Origin: Nemertoderma westbladi | Lineage: Eukaryota > Xenacoelomorpha > Nemertodermatida > Nemertodermatidae | DNA: 42,758 nucleotides | Assembly: GCA_032718475.1 (NCBI GenBank) | Contig: JAUCBJ010002663.1 | Coordinates: 1-42,758 of the forward strand | Direction of reading: 5' to 3' | In this document: positions 9,161 through 20,129 of the stretch, one piece after another | Layout of the letters: each line of letters starts with the position of its first letter | Numbering within the stretch: the first letter of the stretch is position 1 | Translations under genes and position numbers: made by a program | Notes under the pieces: model-generated | What the model saw: only the letters and a program-made list of their open reading frames with translations | Told to the model about the DNA's origin: nothing | Database searches by the model: none

Positions 9161-12100
9161 AGTTTATGCAGGTTGGTAAAGGAACAGACTATAGAGGCGG
9201 GAAGATAGAATCAAAACAATAAACGATAGTTAACACATGTTACAAGATTATGCAGGTTAGTAAAGGAGCAGGTTATAGAGGCAGGTGGATAGAACCAAAA
9301 CATTAAACGATAGTTAACACATGTTACAAGATTATGCCGGTTAGTAAAGGAGCAGGTTATAGAGGCGGGTAGATAGAAACAAAACAATAAACGATAGTTA
9401 ACACATGTTACAAGATTATGCAGGTTAGTAAAGGAGCAGGTTATAGAGGCGGGTAGATAGAACCAAAACAATAAACGATAGTTAACACATGTTACAAGAT
9501 TATGCAGGTTAGTAAAGGAGCAGGTTATAGAGGCGGGTAGATAGAACCAAAACAATAAACGATAGTTAACACATGTTACAAGATTATGCAGGTTAGTAAA
9601 GGAGCAGGTTACAGAGGCAGGTACATAGAACCAAAACAATAAACGATAGTTAACACGTGTTACTAGATTACGCAGGTTAGTAAAGGAGCAGGCTATAGAG
9701 GAGGGTAGATATAACCAAAACAATAAACGATAGTTAACACATGTTACAATATTATGTAGGTTAGTAAAGGAGCAGTTATAGAGGCGGGTAGATAGAACCA
9801 AAACAATAAACGATAGTTGACACATGTTGCAAGATTATGCAGGTTAGTAAAGGAGCAGGTTATAGAGGCGGGTAGATAGAACCAAAACAATAAACGATAG
9901 TTAACACATGTTACAAGATATGCAGGATAGTAAAGGAGCAGGTTATAGAGGCAGGCGGGTAGATAGAACCAAAACAATAAACGATAGTTAACACATGTTA
10001 CAAGATTATGCAGGTTAGTAAAGAAGCAGGTTATAGAAGAGGGTAGATAGAACCAAAACAATAAACGGTTGGTAACCCATGTTACAAGCTTATGTAGGTT
10101 AGTAAAGGAGCAGGTTATAGAGGCGGGTAGATAGAACCAAAACAATAAACGATAGTTAACACATGTTACAAGATTATGCAGGTTAGTAAAGGAGCAGGTT
10201 ATAGAGGCAGGCGGGTAGATAGAACCAAAACAATAAACGATAGTTGACACATGTTACAATATTATGCAGGTTAGTAGAGGAGCAGGTTATAGAGGCAGGT
10301 GGATAGAACCAAAACATTAAACGATAGTTAACACATGTTACAAGATTATGCCGGTTAGTAAAGGAGCAGGTTATAGAGGCGGGTAGATAGAAACAAAACA
10401 ATAAACGATAGTTAACACATGTTACAAGATTATGCAGGTTAGTAAAGGAGCAGGTTATAGAGGCGGGTAGATAGAACCAAAACAATAAACGATAGTTAAC
10501 ACATGTTACAAGATTATGCAGGTTAGTAAAGGAGCAGGTTATAGAGGCGGGTAGATAGAACCAAAACAATAAACGATAGTTAACACATGTTACAAGATTA
10601 TGCAGGTTAGTAAAGGAGCAGGTTACAGAGGCAGGTACATAGAACCAAAACAATAAACGATAGTTAACACGTGTTACTAGATTACGCAGGTTAGTAAAGG
10701 AGCAGGCTATAGAGGAGGGTAGATATAACCAAAACAATAAACGATAGTTAACACATGTTACACTATTATGTAGGTTAGTAAAGGAGCAGTTATAGAGGCG
10801 GGTAGATAGAACCAAAACAATAAACGATAGTTGACACATGTTGCAAGATTATGCAGGTTAGTAAAGGAGCAGGTTATAGAGGCGGGTAGATAGAACCAAA
10901 ACAATAAACGATAGTTAACACATGTTACAAGATATACAGGATAGTAAAGGAGCAGGTTATAGAGGCAGGCGGGTAGATAGAACCAAAACAATAAACGATA
11001 GTTAACACATGTTACAAGATTATGCAGGTTAGTAAAGAAGCAGGTTATAGAAGAGGGTAGATAGAACCAAAACAATAAACGGTTGGTAACCCATGTTACA
11101 AGCTTATGTAGGTTAGTAAAGGAGCAGGTTATAGAGGCGGGTAGATAGAACCAAAACAATAAACGATAGTTAACACATGTTACAAGATTATGCAGGTTAG
11201 TAAAGGAGCAGGTTATAGAGTCGTGCAGATAGAACCAAAACAATAAACGATAGTTAACACATGTTACAAGATTATGCAGGTTAGTAAAGGAGCAGGCTAT
11301 AGAAGAGGGTAGATAGAACCAAAACAATAAACGATAGTTAACACATGTTACAAGATTATGCAGGTTAGTAAAGAAGCAGGCTATAGAGGCGGGTAGATAG
11401 AACCAAAACAATAAACAATAGTTAACACATGTTACAAGATTATGCAGGTTAGTAAAGGAGCAGGCTATAGAAGAGGGTAGATAGAACCAAAACAATAAAC
11501 GGTTGGTAACCCATGTTACAAGCTTATGTAGGTTAGTAAAGGAGCAGGTTATAGAGGCGGGTAGATAGAACCAAAACAATAAACGATAGTTAACACATGT
11601 TACAAGATTATGCAGGTTAGTAAAGGAGCAGGTTATAGAGTCGTGTAGATAGAACCAAAACAATAAACGATAGTTAACACATGTTACAAGATTATGCAGG
11701 TTAGTAAAGGAGCAGGTTACAGAGGCAGGTACATAGAACCAAAACAATAAACGATAGTTAACACGAACAATATGTAGGTTAGTAAAGAATCAGGTTGCGG
11801 AGGCGGATAGATTGAACCAAAACAATAAATGATTAACTCGTGTTAGAAAATTATGCAGGTTAGTAAAGGAGTAGGTTACCGAGGCGTGTAGATAGAACCA
11901 AAACAATAAACGATATTTAACACGTGTTACAAGATTATGTAGATTAGTACAGGAGCAGACTATAGAGGCGGGAAAATAGAATCAAAACAATAAACGACAG
12001 TTAACACATGTTACTAGATTACGCAGGTTAGTAAAGGAGCAGGTTATAGAGGCGGGTAGATAGAACCAAAACAATAAACGATAGTTAACACATGTTACAA

Positions 12101-12577
12101 GATTATGCCGGTTAGTAAAGGAGCAGGTTATAGAGGCGGGTAGATAGAACCAAAACAATAAACGATAGTTAACACATGTTACAAGATTATGCAGGTTAGT
12201 AAAAGAGCAGGCTATAGAAGAGGGTAGATAGAACCAAAACAATAAACGATAGTTAACACATGTTACAAGATTATGCAGGTTAGTAAAGGAGCAGGCTATA
12301 GAAGAGGGTAGATAGAACCAAAACAATAAACGATAGTTAACACATGTTACAAGATTATGCAGGTTAGTAAAGAAGCAGGCTATAGAGGCGTGGAGACAGA
12401 ACTAAAACAATAAACGATAGTTAACACATGTTACAAGATTATGCAGGTTAGTAAAGAAGCAGGCTATAGAGGCGTGTAGACAGAACTAAAACAATAAACG
12501 ATAGTTAACACATGTTACAAGATTATACAGGTTAGTAAAGGAGAGGGTTATAGAGGAACTCTATAGAGGGCTCGATA
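9161..12577 (+). repeat. 84-bp tandem satellite, block 1 (about 40 monomers)
   Basis: The monomer contains ATGCAGGTTAGTAAAG, GAGCAGGTTATAGAGGCGGG, ACCAAAACAATAAACGAT and AGTTAACACATGTTACAAG. Diagnostic variants recur 1014 bp apart (GCAGGTGGAT at 9281 and 10295, GGTTGGTAACCC at 10067 and 11081, GCAGGTACAT at 9617 and 10631), so there is a 12-monomer higher-order unit; a further GGTTGGTAACCC at 11501 is five monomers on. The period is divisible by three, so the minus strand stays open for hundreds of codons as a 28-residue repeat. That is a by-product of the period rather than a gene. Confidence 0.97.
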
Positions 12578-12590
12578 GGTTATAGAGGGC

Positions 12591-14498
12591 TATTTATACA
12601 CAAAATCTGTTTCAAACCCATCTGAGTATAATCTTACGGCATATAAAAAATATAGGAACTTGCTTACTTCACTTCTCCGTGCAGCTGAAAAACAATATTA
12701 TTCAAAAGAATTCGAGAAAAATAAGTCGAGTATAAAAAAAACCTGGCGTACTATAAACTCTGTTCTTCATCGCGGGAAAAATCTCTCACATCCCAAAAAA
12801 CTAGTCTCCATTGATCATAAAGTAACTCTTACAGATCCTAACGACATAGTAAACGAATTCAATAACTTTTTCACCACCATCGGTCCGTCTTTGGCCGCTG
12901 CTGTACCTAGTTCCACACGCTGTCCCACTGGTCATATCAGTTATAAGAAATCGAATTCATTTGGACTAACTGAGACATCCCCGGTCGAGGTTCAATATAA
13001 CATTTTACATCTCAAAGAAGATTCTGCCTCTAATGATAATTTTCCTATCAAATTACTTAAATTTGGCGCATATCCCCTATCATTACATTTGGCCACTCTA
13101 ATAAATCTTAGTTTTACCCAGGGCTTTTATCCCAGTCTACTTAAGGTTGCAAAGGTGATTCCCGTATATAAGGGCGATTGTCCTCTGAACCCATCTAACT
13201 ATAGGCCGATCTCATTGCTTTCTGTTTTCAATAAACTATACGAAAAACTGATTAATGATCAAATTGTTTCTTACCTTGAACGTTACTCAGTCATCTGTCC
13301 AAATCAATTCGGGTTTAGGAAAAAATTCACGACAACTTTTGCTGTTCTTAATATTGTAGAAAATATTCGTACCGCCTTAGATAATAAAGAATCCACTTCA
13401 GTTGTATATATAGACCTAAAGAAAGCTTTCGACTCTTTGGACATAGGAATTCTTCTGAAGAAACTTTGCTCGTACGGTATCCGCGGGACTCCTCACTCTC
13501 TACTTACAGATTACCTATCTGAACGTTCCCAGTTTGTTTCCATAGCCAATATCCACTCTTCCATCAAACCGGTCACCTGTGGAGTTCCCCAAGGATCTAT
13601 TTTAGGACCACTTCTATTCCTCCTATATATCAACGACCTACCAAATTCCAGTAAACTTCGAACCACTTTATTCGCTGATGATACCAGCCTTAGCCATACA
13701 ACAGCATCGGTTAGCGATATGTTTCTATCGGTTAACTCAAATCTGACAAGTGTATCTAAGTGGATAAATGATAATAAATTAACAATAAACCTCAAAAAAA
13801 CAGAATATACAATTTTTTCCAATCTCCACGGCAACTTCAGACAGTTAAACCCAATTCATATTGATGGCAAACAAATTAAACAAGTTTCAGTTTCCAAGTA
13901 CTTAGGCCTACACATAGACAGTAAACTAACATTTCGCCAACATGTCCAGTATGTTCTCAATAAAATATCTAAATCCGGTGGCATTTTTTTCAGACTAAGA
14001 CATTTACTCCCCCTCCAAATAATGCGTACCCTATTCTTTTCTCTTATCTATCCTTACATAAACTACGGGTTAGTTGTATGGGGGGGTACATACACTTCGA
14101 TCTTAAAACCTTTACGAATTAAAATTAATAAAATAGTTAGGTGCTTATCTTTCAGCCACCGCCGATCATCTTCAATTCCTATCTACCGTAAGCTACAAAT
14201 CTTACCCCTTGAAGCTTTATATAAGCACCAGATCTGTAATCTAATGTACGATATATCCCGTAACCCTAAACACCCACTGGCATATTTATTTCGTAAAACT
14301 GCTTCTATCCATTCATATAATACTCGCTCTTCTAAATCTGGCCATTTTAATCTCCCTTCAGTCCGTCTTGAAGTTGCCCACCAATCTGTTGCTTTTCAAG
14401 GTCCCCTACTATGGAATTCACTGTCTGATGACCTTCGAAATATTGTTGTTAAATCAATCTTTGCCAAACAACTAAAAAGGCATTTACTTGATCTATAA
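12591..14498 (+). CDS. Non-LTR reverse transcriptase, N-terminus missing
   Basis: The frame is open from about 12591, upstream of the first ATG at 12660, and reads as the end of the linker before the RT domain (SEYNLTAYKKYRNLLTSLLR). Counting from 12660, RT motifs include NYRPISLLSV, YIDLKKAFDSLD (Asp 252), GVPQGSILGPLLFLLYIND (about 308) and the catalytic LFADDTSL (Asp 340 and 341). The C-terminus (YNTRSS ... FQGPLLWNSL) is typical of CR1/Jockey-group LINEs. No AP endonuclease domain remains, so the copy cannot retrotranspose alone. The frame itself has no stop, which suggests a fairly young insertion. Confidence 0.93.
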   Translation, partial: YLYTKSVSNPSEYNLTAYKKYRNLLTSLLRAAEKQYYSKEFEKNKSSIKKTWRTINSVLHRGKNLSHPKKLVSIDHKVTLTDPNDIVNEFNNFFTTIGPSLAAAVPSSTRCPTGHISYKKSNSFGLTETSPVEVQYNILHLKEDSASNDNFPIKLLKFGAYPLSLHLATLINLSFTQGFYPSLLKVAKVIPVYKGDCPLNPSNYRPISLLSVFNKLYEKLINDQIVSYLERYSVICPNQFGFRKKFTTTFAVLNIVENIRTALDNKESTSVVYIDLKKAFDSLDIGILLKKLCSYGIRGTPHSLLTDYLSERSQFVSIANIHSSIKPVTCGVPQGSILGPLLFLLYINDLPNSSKLRTTLFADDTSLSHTTASVSDMFLSVNSNLTSVSKWINDNKLTINLKKTEYTIFSNLHGNFRQLNPIHIDGKQIKQVSVSKYLGLHIDSKLTFRQHVQYVLNKISKSGGIFFRLRHLLPLQIMRTLFFSLIYPYINYGLVVWGGTYTSILKPLRIKINKIVRCLSFSHRRSSSIPIYRKLQILPLEALYKHQICNLMYDISRNPKHPLAYLFRKTASIHSYNTRSSKSGHFNLPSVRLEVAHQSVAFQGPLLWNSLSDDLRNIVVKSIFAKQLKRHLLDL

Positions 14499-15210
14499 TC
14501 GGTTACCATCATCCACTATGTCTTATTGGTCACAATTAACCACTCAGTCAAATTGATTACAATTATCGACTATGACACATCGGTAAATATTTATCCACTC
14601 TGATTCATCCATCCACTCTGTCTCATCGGTCGCATTTATCTACCTTGAAATATTGGTCACAATTTTTCCACTCTTACTCATCGGTTTCAATTATCCAGTC
14701 TGTCACATCTTTTAGAATTATACCCTCTGCGTATCATCGGTTACAGTTATCCACTTTGACATATCGACCTCAATTATCAACTCTGAAACTTATATTACTA
14801 TCCTACTCATTACTCTAGAATGCCACCGTTTTTTCCCACTCCCCTCAATTTCACAGTCTGCAGTCTGGTCAGTGAGAAGGTCCTCGCGGGAGTACTCTGG
14901 GTTGGCTTCCCACAGTTATCATTCTCAGGTGTATAAGATGGTTACCCAATTCTTTGGTGTCATACCGCCAATCCACCCCCCCCCCCCCCCCCCCTCGCAA
15001 ATCAACTTGTTAGTAAAAGGTTACCCAGGCACAGCACTAGCTTTGCTATTGTGTCTAAGTAATCTCCTAAAATTGTAGGCACCAGTCAATGGCGATTGAT
15101 AAACAATGACGTTTAGTAATTATATTACTATTCCATACAATTTTTGGTGCGGTGCATCTGTATTGTTTGTGAGGTATCTTGAAATTATATTGAAATTATT
15201 ATTATTATTG
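14499..15210 (+). other. LINE 3' UTR and flanking sequence
   Basis: From 14499 to about 14800 the sequence loosely repeats phrases like ATCGGTCACAATTATCCACTCTG every 40-60 bases. A C19 tract lies at 14976-14994. The end is an (ATT)n tail next to the satellite. A 68-codon ORF at 14872-15078 crosses the C-tract and is not credible. Confidence 0.6.
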
Positions 15211-15790
15211 GAAGGTAGATAGAACCAAAACAATAAACGATAGTTAACACATGTTGCAAGATTATGCAGGATAGTAAAGGAGCAGGTTATAGAGGCGGGT
15301 AGATAGAACCAAAACAATAAACGATAGTTAACACTCGTTACAAGATTATGCAGGTTAGTAAAAGAGCAGGCTATAGAAGAGGGTAGATAGAACCAAAACA
15401 ATAAACGATAGTTAACACATGTTACAAGATTATGTAGGTTAGTAAAGGAGCAGGTTATAGAGGCGGGTAGATAGAACCAAAAGAATAAACGATAGTTAAC
15501 ACATGTCACAAGATTATGCAGGTTAGTAAAGGAGCAGGTTACAGGGGCAGGTACATAGAACCAAAACAATAAACGATAGTTAACACGTGTTACAATATGT
15601 AGGTTAGTAAAGAATCAGGTTGCGGAGGCGGATAGATTGAACCAAAACAATAAATGATTAACTCGTGTTAGAAAATTATGCAGGTTTGTAATGGAGTAGG
15701 TTACCGAGGCGTGTAGATAGAACCAAAACAATAAACGATATTTAACACGTGCTACAAGATTATGTAGATTAGTACAGGAGCAGGTTACAG
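15211..15790 (+). repeat. 84-bp tandem satellite, block 2
   Basis: About seven monomers of the same satellite as 9161-12577, including the divergent last monomers (GATTAACTCGTGTTAGAAAATTATG) also seen at about 11830 in block 1. The two blocks are therefore one array split by the LINE, possibly with duplication of the array end. Confidence 0.93.
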
Positions 15791-16035
15791 TGAAGCACCG
15801 AATTACACAGACATATATAGCGTATATATATTAAAATATTACTGTTAGAGTTAAATATACGTGAAAAAAAACTGGAGAGAGTGAAACGTTGTATATGTAT
15901 GAAGGACTTTAAACGTAAAGATACAAGCATACCGGAGGCGCCTCTATATATGAGTTATGAAGTTGAGTTGAAGAACAACGACCTTTCATTGTCTGGCAAT
16001 ATAATACAGTCATTACTGCAGTGATAACCTGGGTT
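15791..16035. other. AT-rich spacer between satellite types
   Basis: No gene or repeat recognised. It contains an alternating TATATA segment near 15820. Confidence 0.4.
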
Positions 16036-16650
16036 AACAATCACTTTACCAAATGAAGGAAAGGAGCAGGTTACATAGATGGTCTTTTCTAATCAAAACA
16101 ATAAACGATAACATTACCAATTGAGAGAAAGGAGCAGGTTACAGATGCGGGATTTCCTAACCAAAACAATAAACGATGACTTAACTAATTGAGGGAAATG
16201 AGCAGGTTACAGAGGCGGGATTATCTAACCAAAACAATAAACGATCACTTAGCTAATTGAGGGAAAGGAGCAGGTTACAGAGGCGGGATTTTCTAACCAA
16301 AAACAATAAACGATCATTAAACTAATTGAGTTAAAGGGGCAGGTTACAGAGGCGGGATTTTCTAACCAAAACAATAAACAATCACTTTACCAAATGAAGG
16401 AAAAGGAGCAGGTTACATAGATGGTCTTTTCTAACCAAAACAATAAACGATAACATTACCAATTGAGAGAAAGGAGCAGGTTACAGAGGCGGGATTTCCT
16501 AACCAAAACAATAAACAATCACTTAGCTAATTGAGGGAAAGGAGCAGGTTACAGAGGCGGGATTTTCTAACCAAAAACAATAAACGATCATTTAACTAAT
16601 TGAGGGAAAGGGGCAGGTTACAGAGGCGGAATTTTCTAACCAAAACAACC
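16036..16650 (+). repeat. Satellite of about 68 bp related to the 84-bp satellite
   Basis: About nine units share AAAGGAGCAGGTTACAGAGG, CGGGATTTTCTAACC and AAAACAATAAACGAT. The remainder of the unit (CACTTAACTAATTGAGGG) replaces the AGTTAACACATGTTACAAG part of the 84-bp monomer. Two boxes are thus conserved while the linkers and the period differ. Confidence 0.93.
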
Positions 16651-18643
16651 GGTCAGTCGTACCGTAGGCCTACCATTACCGTTTTTAAATGGTAGGCTAC
16701 ACAATGGGCCTACAATAGGCATATCTTAATAGATCAATCAGAGGTCACTTTCTTGACCATGGCTATTTAATGTTTGTGGTGGTTAACAAGGTTACCCGGC
16801 CGGCCTATTTAGTGTAAACATCGGGAATGGTCGCGAAAACTTTTATCATACTGTATAATCGACATGCATATTGCAGATGCATTAATTAAGAAAGCTGTGT
16901 GGCGGCTTATCGACAAAATTGCTCCGCCACAACTCACTAATACCAAAGATTTTCGGGAGATTATTTCTACTGTATTTTCAAGGCCAATGTCCTTTAAGAG
17001 ACGTCTCAAGTAAGCCATGGGCAGCCCAGTGCAACTTTTCTCCCCATGAGACTGCCAATGCCAAGGGACCAGGTTGGGCTGGTCCTCACGGCTTTATTAT
17101 TATAACTCTCACCCATAATTTAATTAAATTAATTAAATTAATAAATTTCCAAAATGTTCTTTAATAATAAATGGGTGAGCAGGTGGGGCAGGTGCAGGGC
17201 AGGTAGTCCCGAAACTAGGAATTCCTTTTCGATGACGTTTGAGGCCTAGGCTCTCTGATGAAATGGCTCCCTGTACGGAGTCTACAGAGTGCGTAAGCAG
17301 CTTCCGCTGGGTGACAGGGACAGTGGGGTGAGTGCCGGTTGTAGGTGCTGATTGTGTAAAAATACTTCGAAAGTTTGTTTTATTCATAACCGGTTTGTCC
17401 AACCCTGTCAGTCCACCCACGTTCACTGTCACCTTCAAGGGTTTAAAGACAAACTTCACATATTATATTATATTATATTATGTAGGTTACTTCAACCCTT
17501 CCGCATCCTCTAACCAATTCAATTATTTTATTGATTTGTAAGGCTTCTTAAAACATTGTAAACATCTTCTGTAGTTACGTTGCGATGCGCTAAACGTTGG
17601 AGGTGGTCGATGTGATCATCTTAACATTGTGATGTTACTGTATATTCGTGGAATGTAACTCATTGATCTCAACCCCCATAAGCTACACATAACATAAGCA
17701 ATATAATGTGCATAACTGTAGGCCTGCGTTCTCAGTATTATTACAACGAATTATATAACATGTCAGTAGGCCTACAGTATTTGGTGGTAGTGATGCATAT
17801 CTACTTTATTGTTGGTCTATAATACAGTAGATAGATGTCCAGGAACAAGTAAATGACTGATGTGTTATCGTGCTAGCACTAACATACTGTAACTACGATA
17901 AAAAAATATTATATTGTTCCTGAATTTTGGGTATCGGTATTTATTAAATAGAATAAAATATATTCGCGTAGATTCAAAACCATGCAACTTTCGAACGCCC
18001 ATTATCTCAGCTATTTATAACGAAATTCATCATATTATTTTATTATCTTGGGGGTGGAACCTGTACCAGAATAACGACACTATGTTCAAAGACATGGTGT
18101 AAATTTTTGAGAACAATTAATATTTTCGCTTACGAGTAATACAATTTTTTTTCTAGTTGCTATGGATACTAGTGGGAGAAACTCCATTGAAACTCCAAGC
18201 TAAACTCATAGTGATTTTCGTGAGAATATTGACAAAAGAGATACTTTCCAAAATTTGTATCGAATAACATTATATGAATTTTAGTGAATAAAACTTGTGC
18301 GTGATATTCTCACGTACAAGCAGAATTGTGACAATGATACCAAGGCCACTGACAGTGACTGTGTAGTGTAGAGTAATTATTAGCAGGCATAATTATTGGT
18401 TTCCTACACGAATTTGGAAAACGGCCTTTGTATAATTATAACCTTCCTCTGTTGGCTCACAGTTGGAACTCACCCCACACACCTTTGAAAGTCCAACCAC
18501 ACCTCTATCAATACCCATTACATGAAGTCAATTCAATAACATAATAATTCTCACAACTTATGCGATGTTCCTACGTATTTATTTTATACAGCAACAACTG
18601 CAGGATTGATCAATAGTGATCCAATTAATGCTGGTCAAATTTA
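16651..18643. other. Intergenic region, no gene recognised
   Basis: It begins with an inverted repeat around TAGGCCTACCATT and AATGGTAGGCTA (about 16665-16697). The stretch 16990-17160 (GGGCAGCCC ... CACGGCTTTATTATTATAAC then (TTAAA)n-like repeats) resembles a LINE or SINE 3' end but I cannot assign it. ORFs of 60-108 codons here show no domain or compositional support. Confidence 0.4.
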
Positions 18644-19315
18644 ATGGGTCACACTGCCAGCCAGGTTGGACCGGTATCATACAGTATAATGTTCCTCATC
18701 TTTTTTGTTTCATTACACTTGACCCTCGTCTGCGGCTTTACATGTCCATGGGGTCAAAATTGGACCATGTCCTCTGAAAACGGAGATCTTCAGAAATATA
18801 TCGAAGGTTTGGCGACAATATATTCTGAGAGTAATGAGCTCTTTAAAGTCTCTCAAATTCAAACCAATTGTCATGTTTGTCGAACGTACGAATTCAGATC
18901 GAGGGGATACTCGTCAGAGTACGATGCCGAAATCTCTATAGAATACGTAGAGTGGCGGTGCGAACCTGAAGGCGGATGTGTACCTCTCATAGAGGATGCC
19001 TGCTATTACATGTGGAACGTTGTACTCCCAGAGGCTAATGTGAGGGAAGTAGATCGATATTTGTATGGAAGAATATCCATTGTTAAAGCAATGCAAACCG
19101 ACCTTACAGATATAGTTGACGAGTGTCAACTCGACTGCTGTGATGGTGCTTGCCCTCGCGCACAATGGAAAAGTGACGACATAACTACCGCGGTAGAGAC
19201 AACGGAGGTTTACACTTCCTCTACAATAACGGATAGCGGAACAGATGACGTCACAGCAATGTCGACCCTTGTGACTGTGGTGTTTCTATTCGTAACACTT
19301 TTGGGACGAATGTAG
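18644..19315 (+). CDS. Secreted, probably GPI-anchored cysteine-rich protein
   Basis: 223 residues. An in-frame TAA lies 18 bases upstream, so the ORF is complete in this exon. Met 1 gives a 15-residue polar leader; Met 16 (18689) opens a cleaner signal peptide (MFLIFFVSLHLTLVCG), so translation may start there. The mature part has about ten cysteines in pairs or clusters (NCHVC, RCEPEGGC, ECQLDCC), one N-glycosylation sequon (NWT at 39-41), a Ser/Thr-rich stalk (about 181-203) and a short hydrophobic C-terminus (about 209-221) ending in GRM, as in GPI-anchor signals. A type I membrane protein is the alternative. Two AATAAA sites lie within 100 bp downstream. I do not recognise the family. 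It is the only host-like gene with a clean frame in the window, and 5' non-coding exons are possible. Confidence 0.7.
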   Translation: MGHTASQVGPVSYSIMFLIFFVSLHLTLVCGFTCPWGQNWTMSSENGDLQKYIEGLATIYSESNELFKVSQIQTNCHVCRTYEFRSRGYSSEYDAEISIEYVEWRCEPEGGCVPLIEDACYYMWNVVLPEANVREVDRYLYGRISIVKAMQTDLTDIVDECQLDCCDGACPRAQWKSDDITTAVETTEVYTSSTITDSGTDDVTAMSTLVTVVFLFVTLLGRM

Positions 19316-19369
19316 AGATACAGTATAGGCCTACAGTATAACTAAACTACTGTACTATTGTTGGAGGGA

Positions 19370-19415
19370 AATAAAATCCACTAGGGTGGTGGTGCATTCT
19401 GGTACAACCAATAAA
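19370..19415 (+). promoter_or_regulatory. Two polyadenylation signals for the secreted-protein gene
   Basis: AATAAA occurs at 19370-19375 and 19410-19415, 55 and 95 bases after the stop codon at 19315. Position and sequence fit metazoan cleavage signals; the cleavage site itself cannot be seen. Confidence 0.5.
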
Positions 19416-19529
19416 GTATTATGTGAGGTGTTGTAGGCCTAATCATTACAGTACAGCTAGGCCACCAGAAAACGCAGATTGTGATATTTGTGACACAATT
19501 GTGAACACATTTTATCAAATGTGTACCAG

Positions 19530-20124
19530 TGTGACGGGATCAAGGGATCCCGACCGGTTGTCAGACTGCGCGTCACTGTGATATTGAGATAAAATAGCAG
19601 TTTGCTGTTATCGCTTTGATGTTCGTATTGATAATTGAATAACTGAATAGTAAATAACAGCACAGTTGATAGATAATGACGGAATAACAGTGTACCGGTA
19701 GTGATAATATATGTAATATGTAGTGATGGTGACGGTGCAAGATGTCACCGGTCTGACTCAACTAATGACTGGAATAACTGAATTGCTATCTCAACACATT
19801 GGTAATATATCTAATCATTCCTACATTACTATGGCCTTTGTCCAGTGGATGCCTTTCCCCGCTCCTATTGGTTGATAACCTACTTCACGCCTCTCACCTC
19901 TGTGGGAGTGCTTCCCTCCCCTGTTGGCCCCTGTTGCTTATCTTCCCTCTCAAGGTGGCTTGACCTCTAACCTCCCTTTGTGTGGCTTTTGGAGTTCGTG
20001 TTATCCCCGTTATTGGGTGTGATACGAGATTGGTTGTTATCAATCTCGTATCTCCAATATTGCTGAAAAGGGCGCCACTTCCCAACTTTGTGGGGGTAAT
20101 GAGGCGGAATTGAATCCGCTCACA
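19530..20124 (-). mobile_element. Solo BEL/Pao LTR with 5-bp target duplication
   Basis: 595 bp related to the LTRs of the element at 22131-33289: it starts TGTGACGGGATCAAGGGATC and ends GGAATTGAATCCGCTCACA on the plus strand. It is flanked by ACCAG at 19525-19529 and ACCAG at 20125-20129. No internal coding sequence is present, so this is a solo LTR left by recombination between two LTRs. It has a perfect 12-bp hairpin, GATACGAGATTG/CAATCTCGTATC, at 20021-20052. Confidence 0.92.
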
Positions 20125-20129
20125 ACCAG

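Larger units (their letters stand above)
12578..15210 (+). mobile_element. 5'-truncated CR1/Jockey-type LINE inserted in the satellite
   Basis: The 84-bp array breaks off within a monomer after TTATAGAGG near 12550, followed by 20-40 bp of scrambled satellite-like sequence, and resumes at about 15211 at the next part of the monomer (GGTAGATAGAACC). Between them lie an RT reading frame, a 3' UTR and a simple-repeat tail of TTGAAATTATATTGAAA then (ATT)n. This is the expected structure of a truncated LINE. The exact 5' junction and target duplication could not be fixed because the flanks are repetitive. Confidence 0.85.

Noticed and set aside
9211-12326. Long minus-strand ORFs (up to 329 codons) with a 28-residue repeat, also at 15120-15569
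   Set aside because: They are translations of the 84-bp satellite; the period is divisible by three, starts are arbitrary and there is no other sign of a gene.
14872-15078. 68-codon ORF in the LINE 3' region
   Set aside because: It runs through a C19 tract encoding poly-Pro and has no support.
9161-16650. CRISPR-like repeat arrays
   Set aside because: The repeats are contiguous tandem satellites without unique spacers, in eukaryotic DNA.
17133-17459. 108-codon minus-strand ORF
   Set aside because: No domain, signal or composition supports it and it crosses repeat-like sequence.
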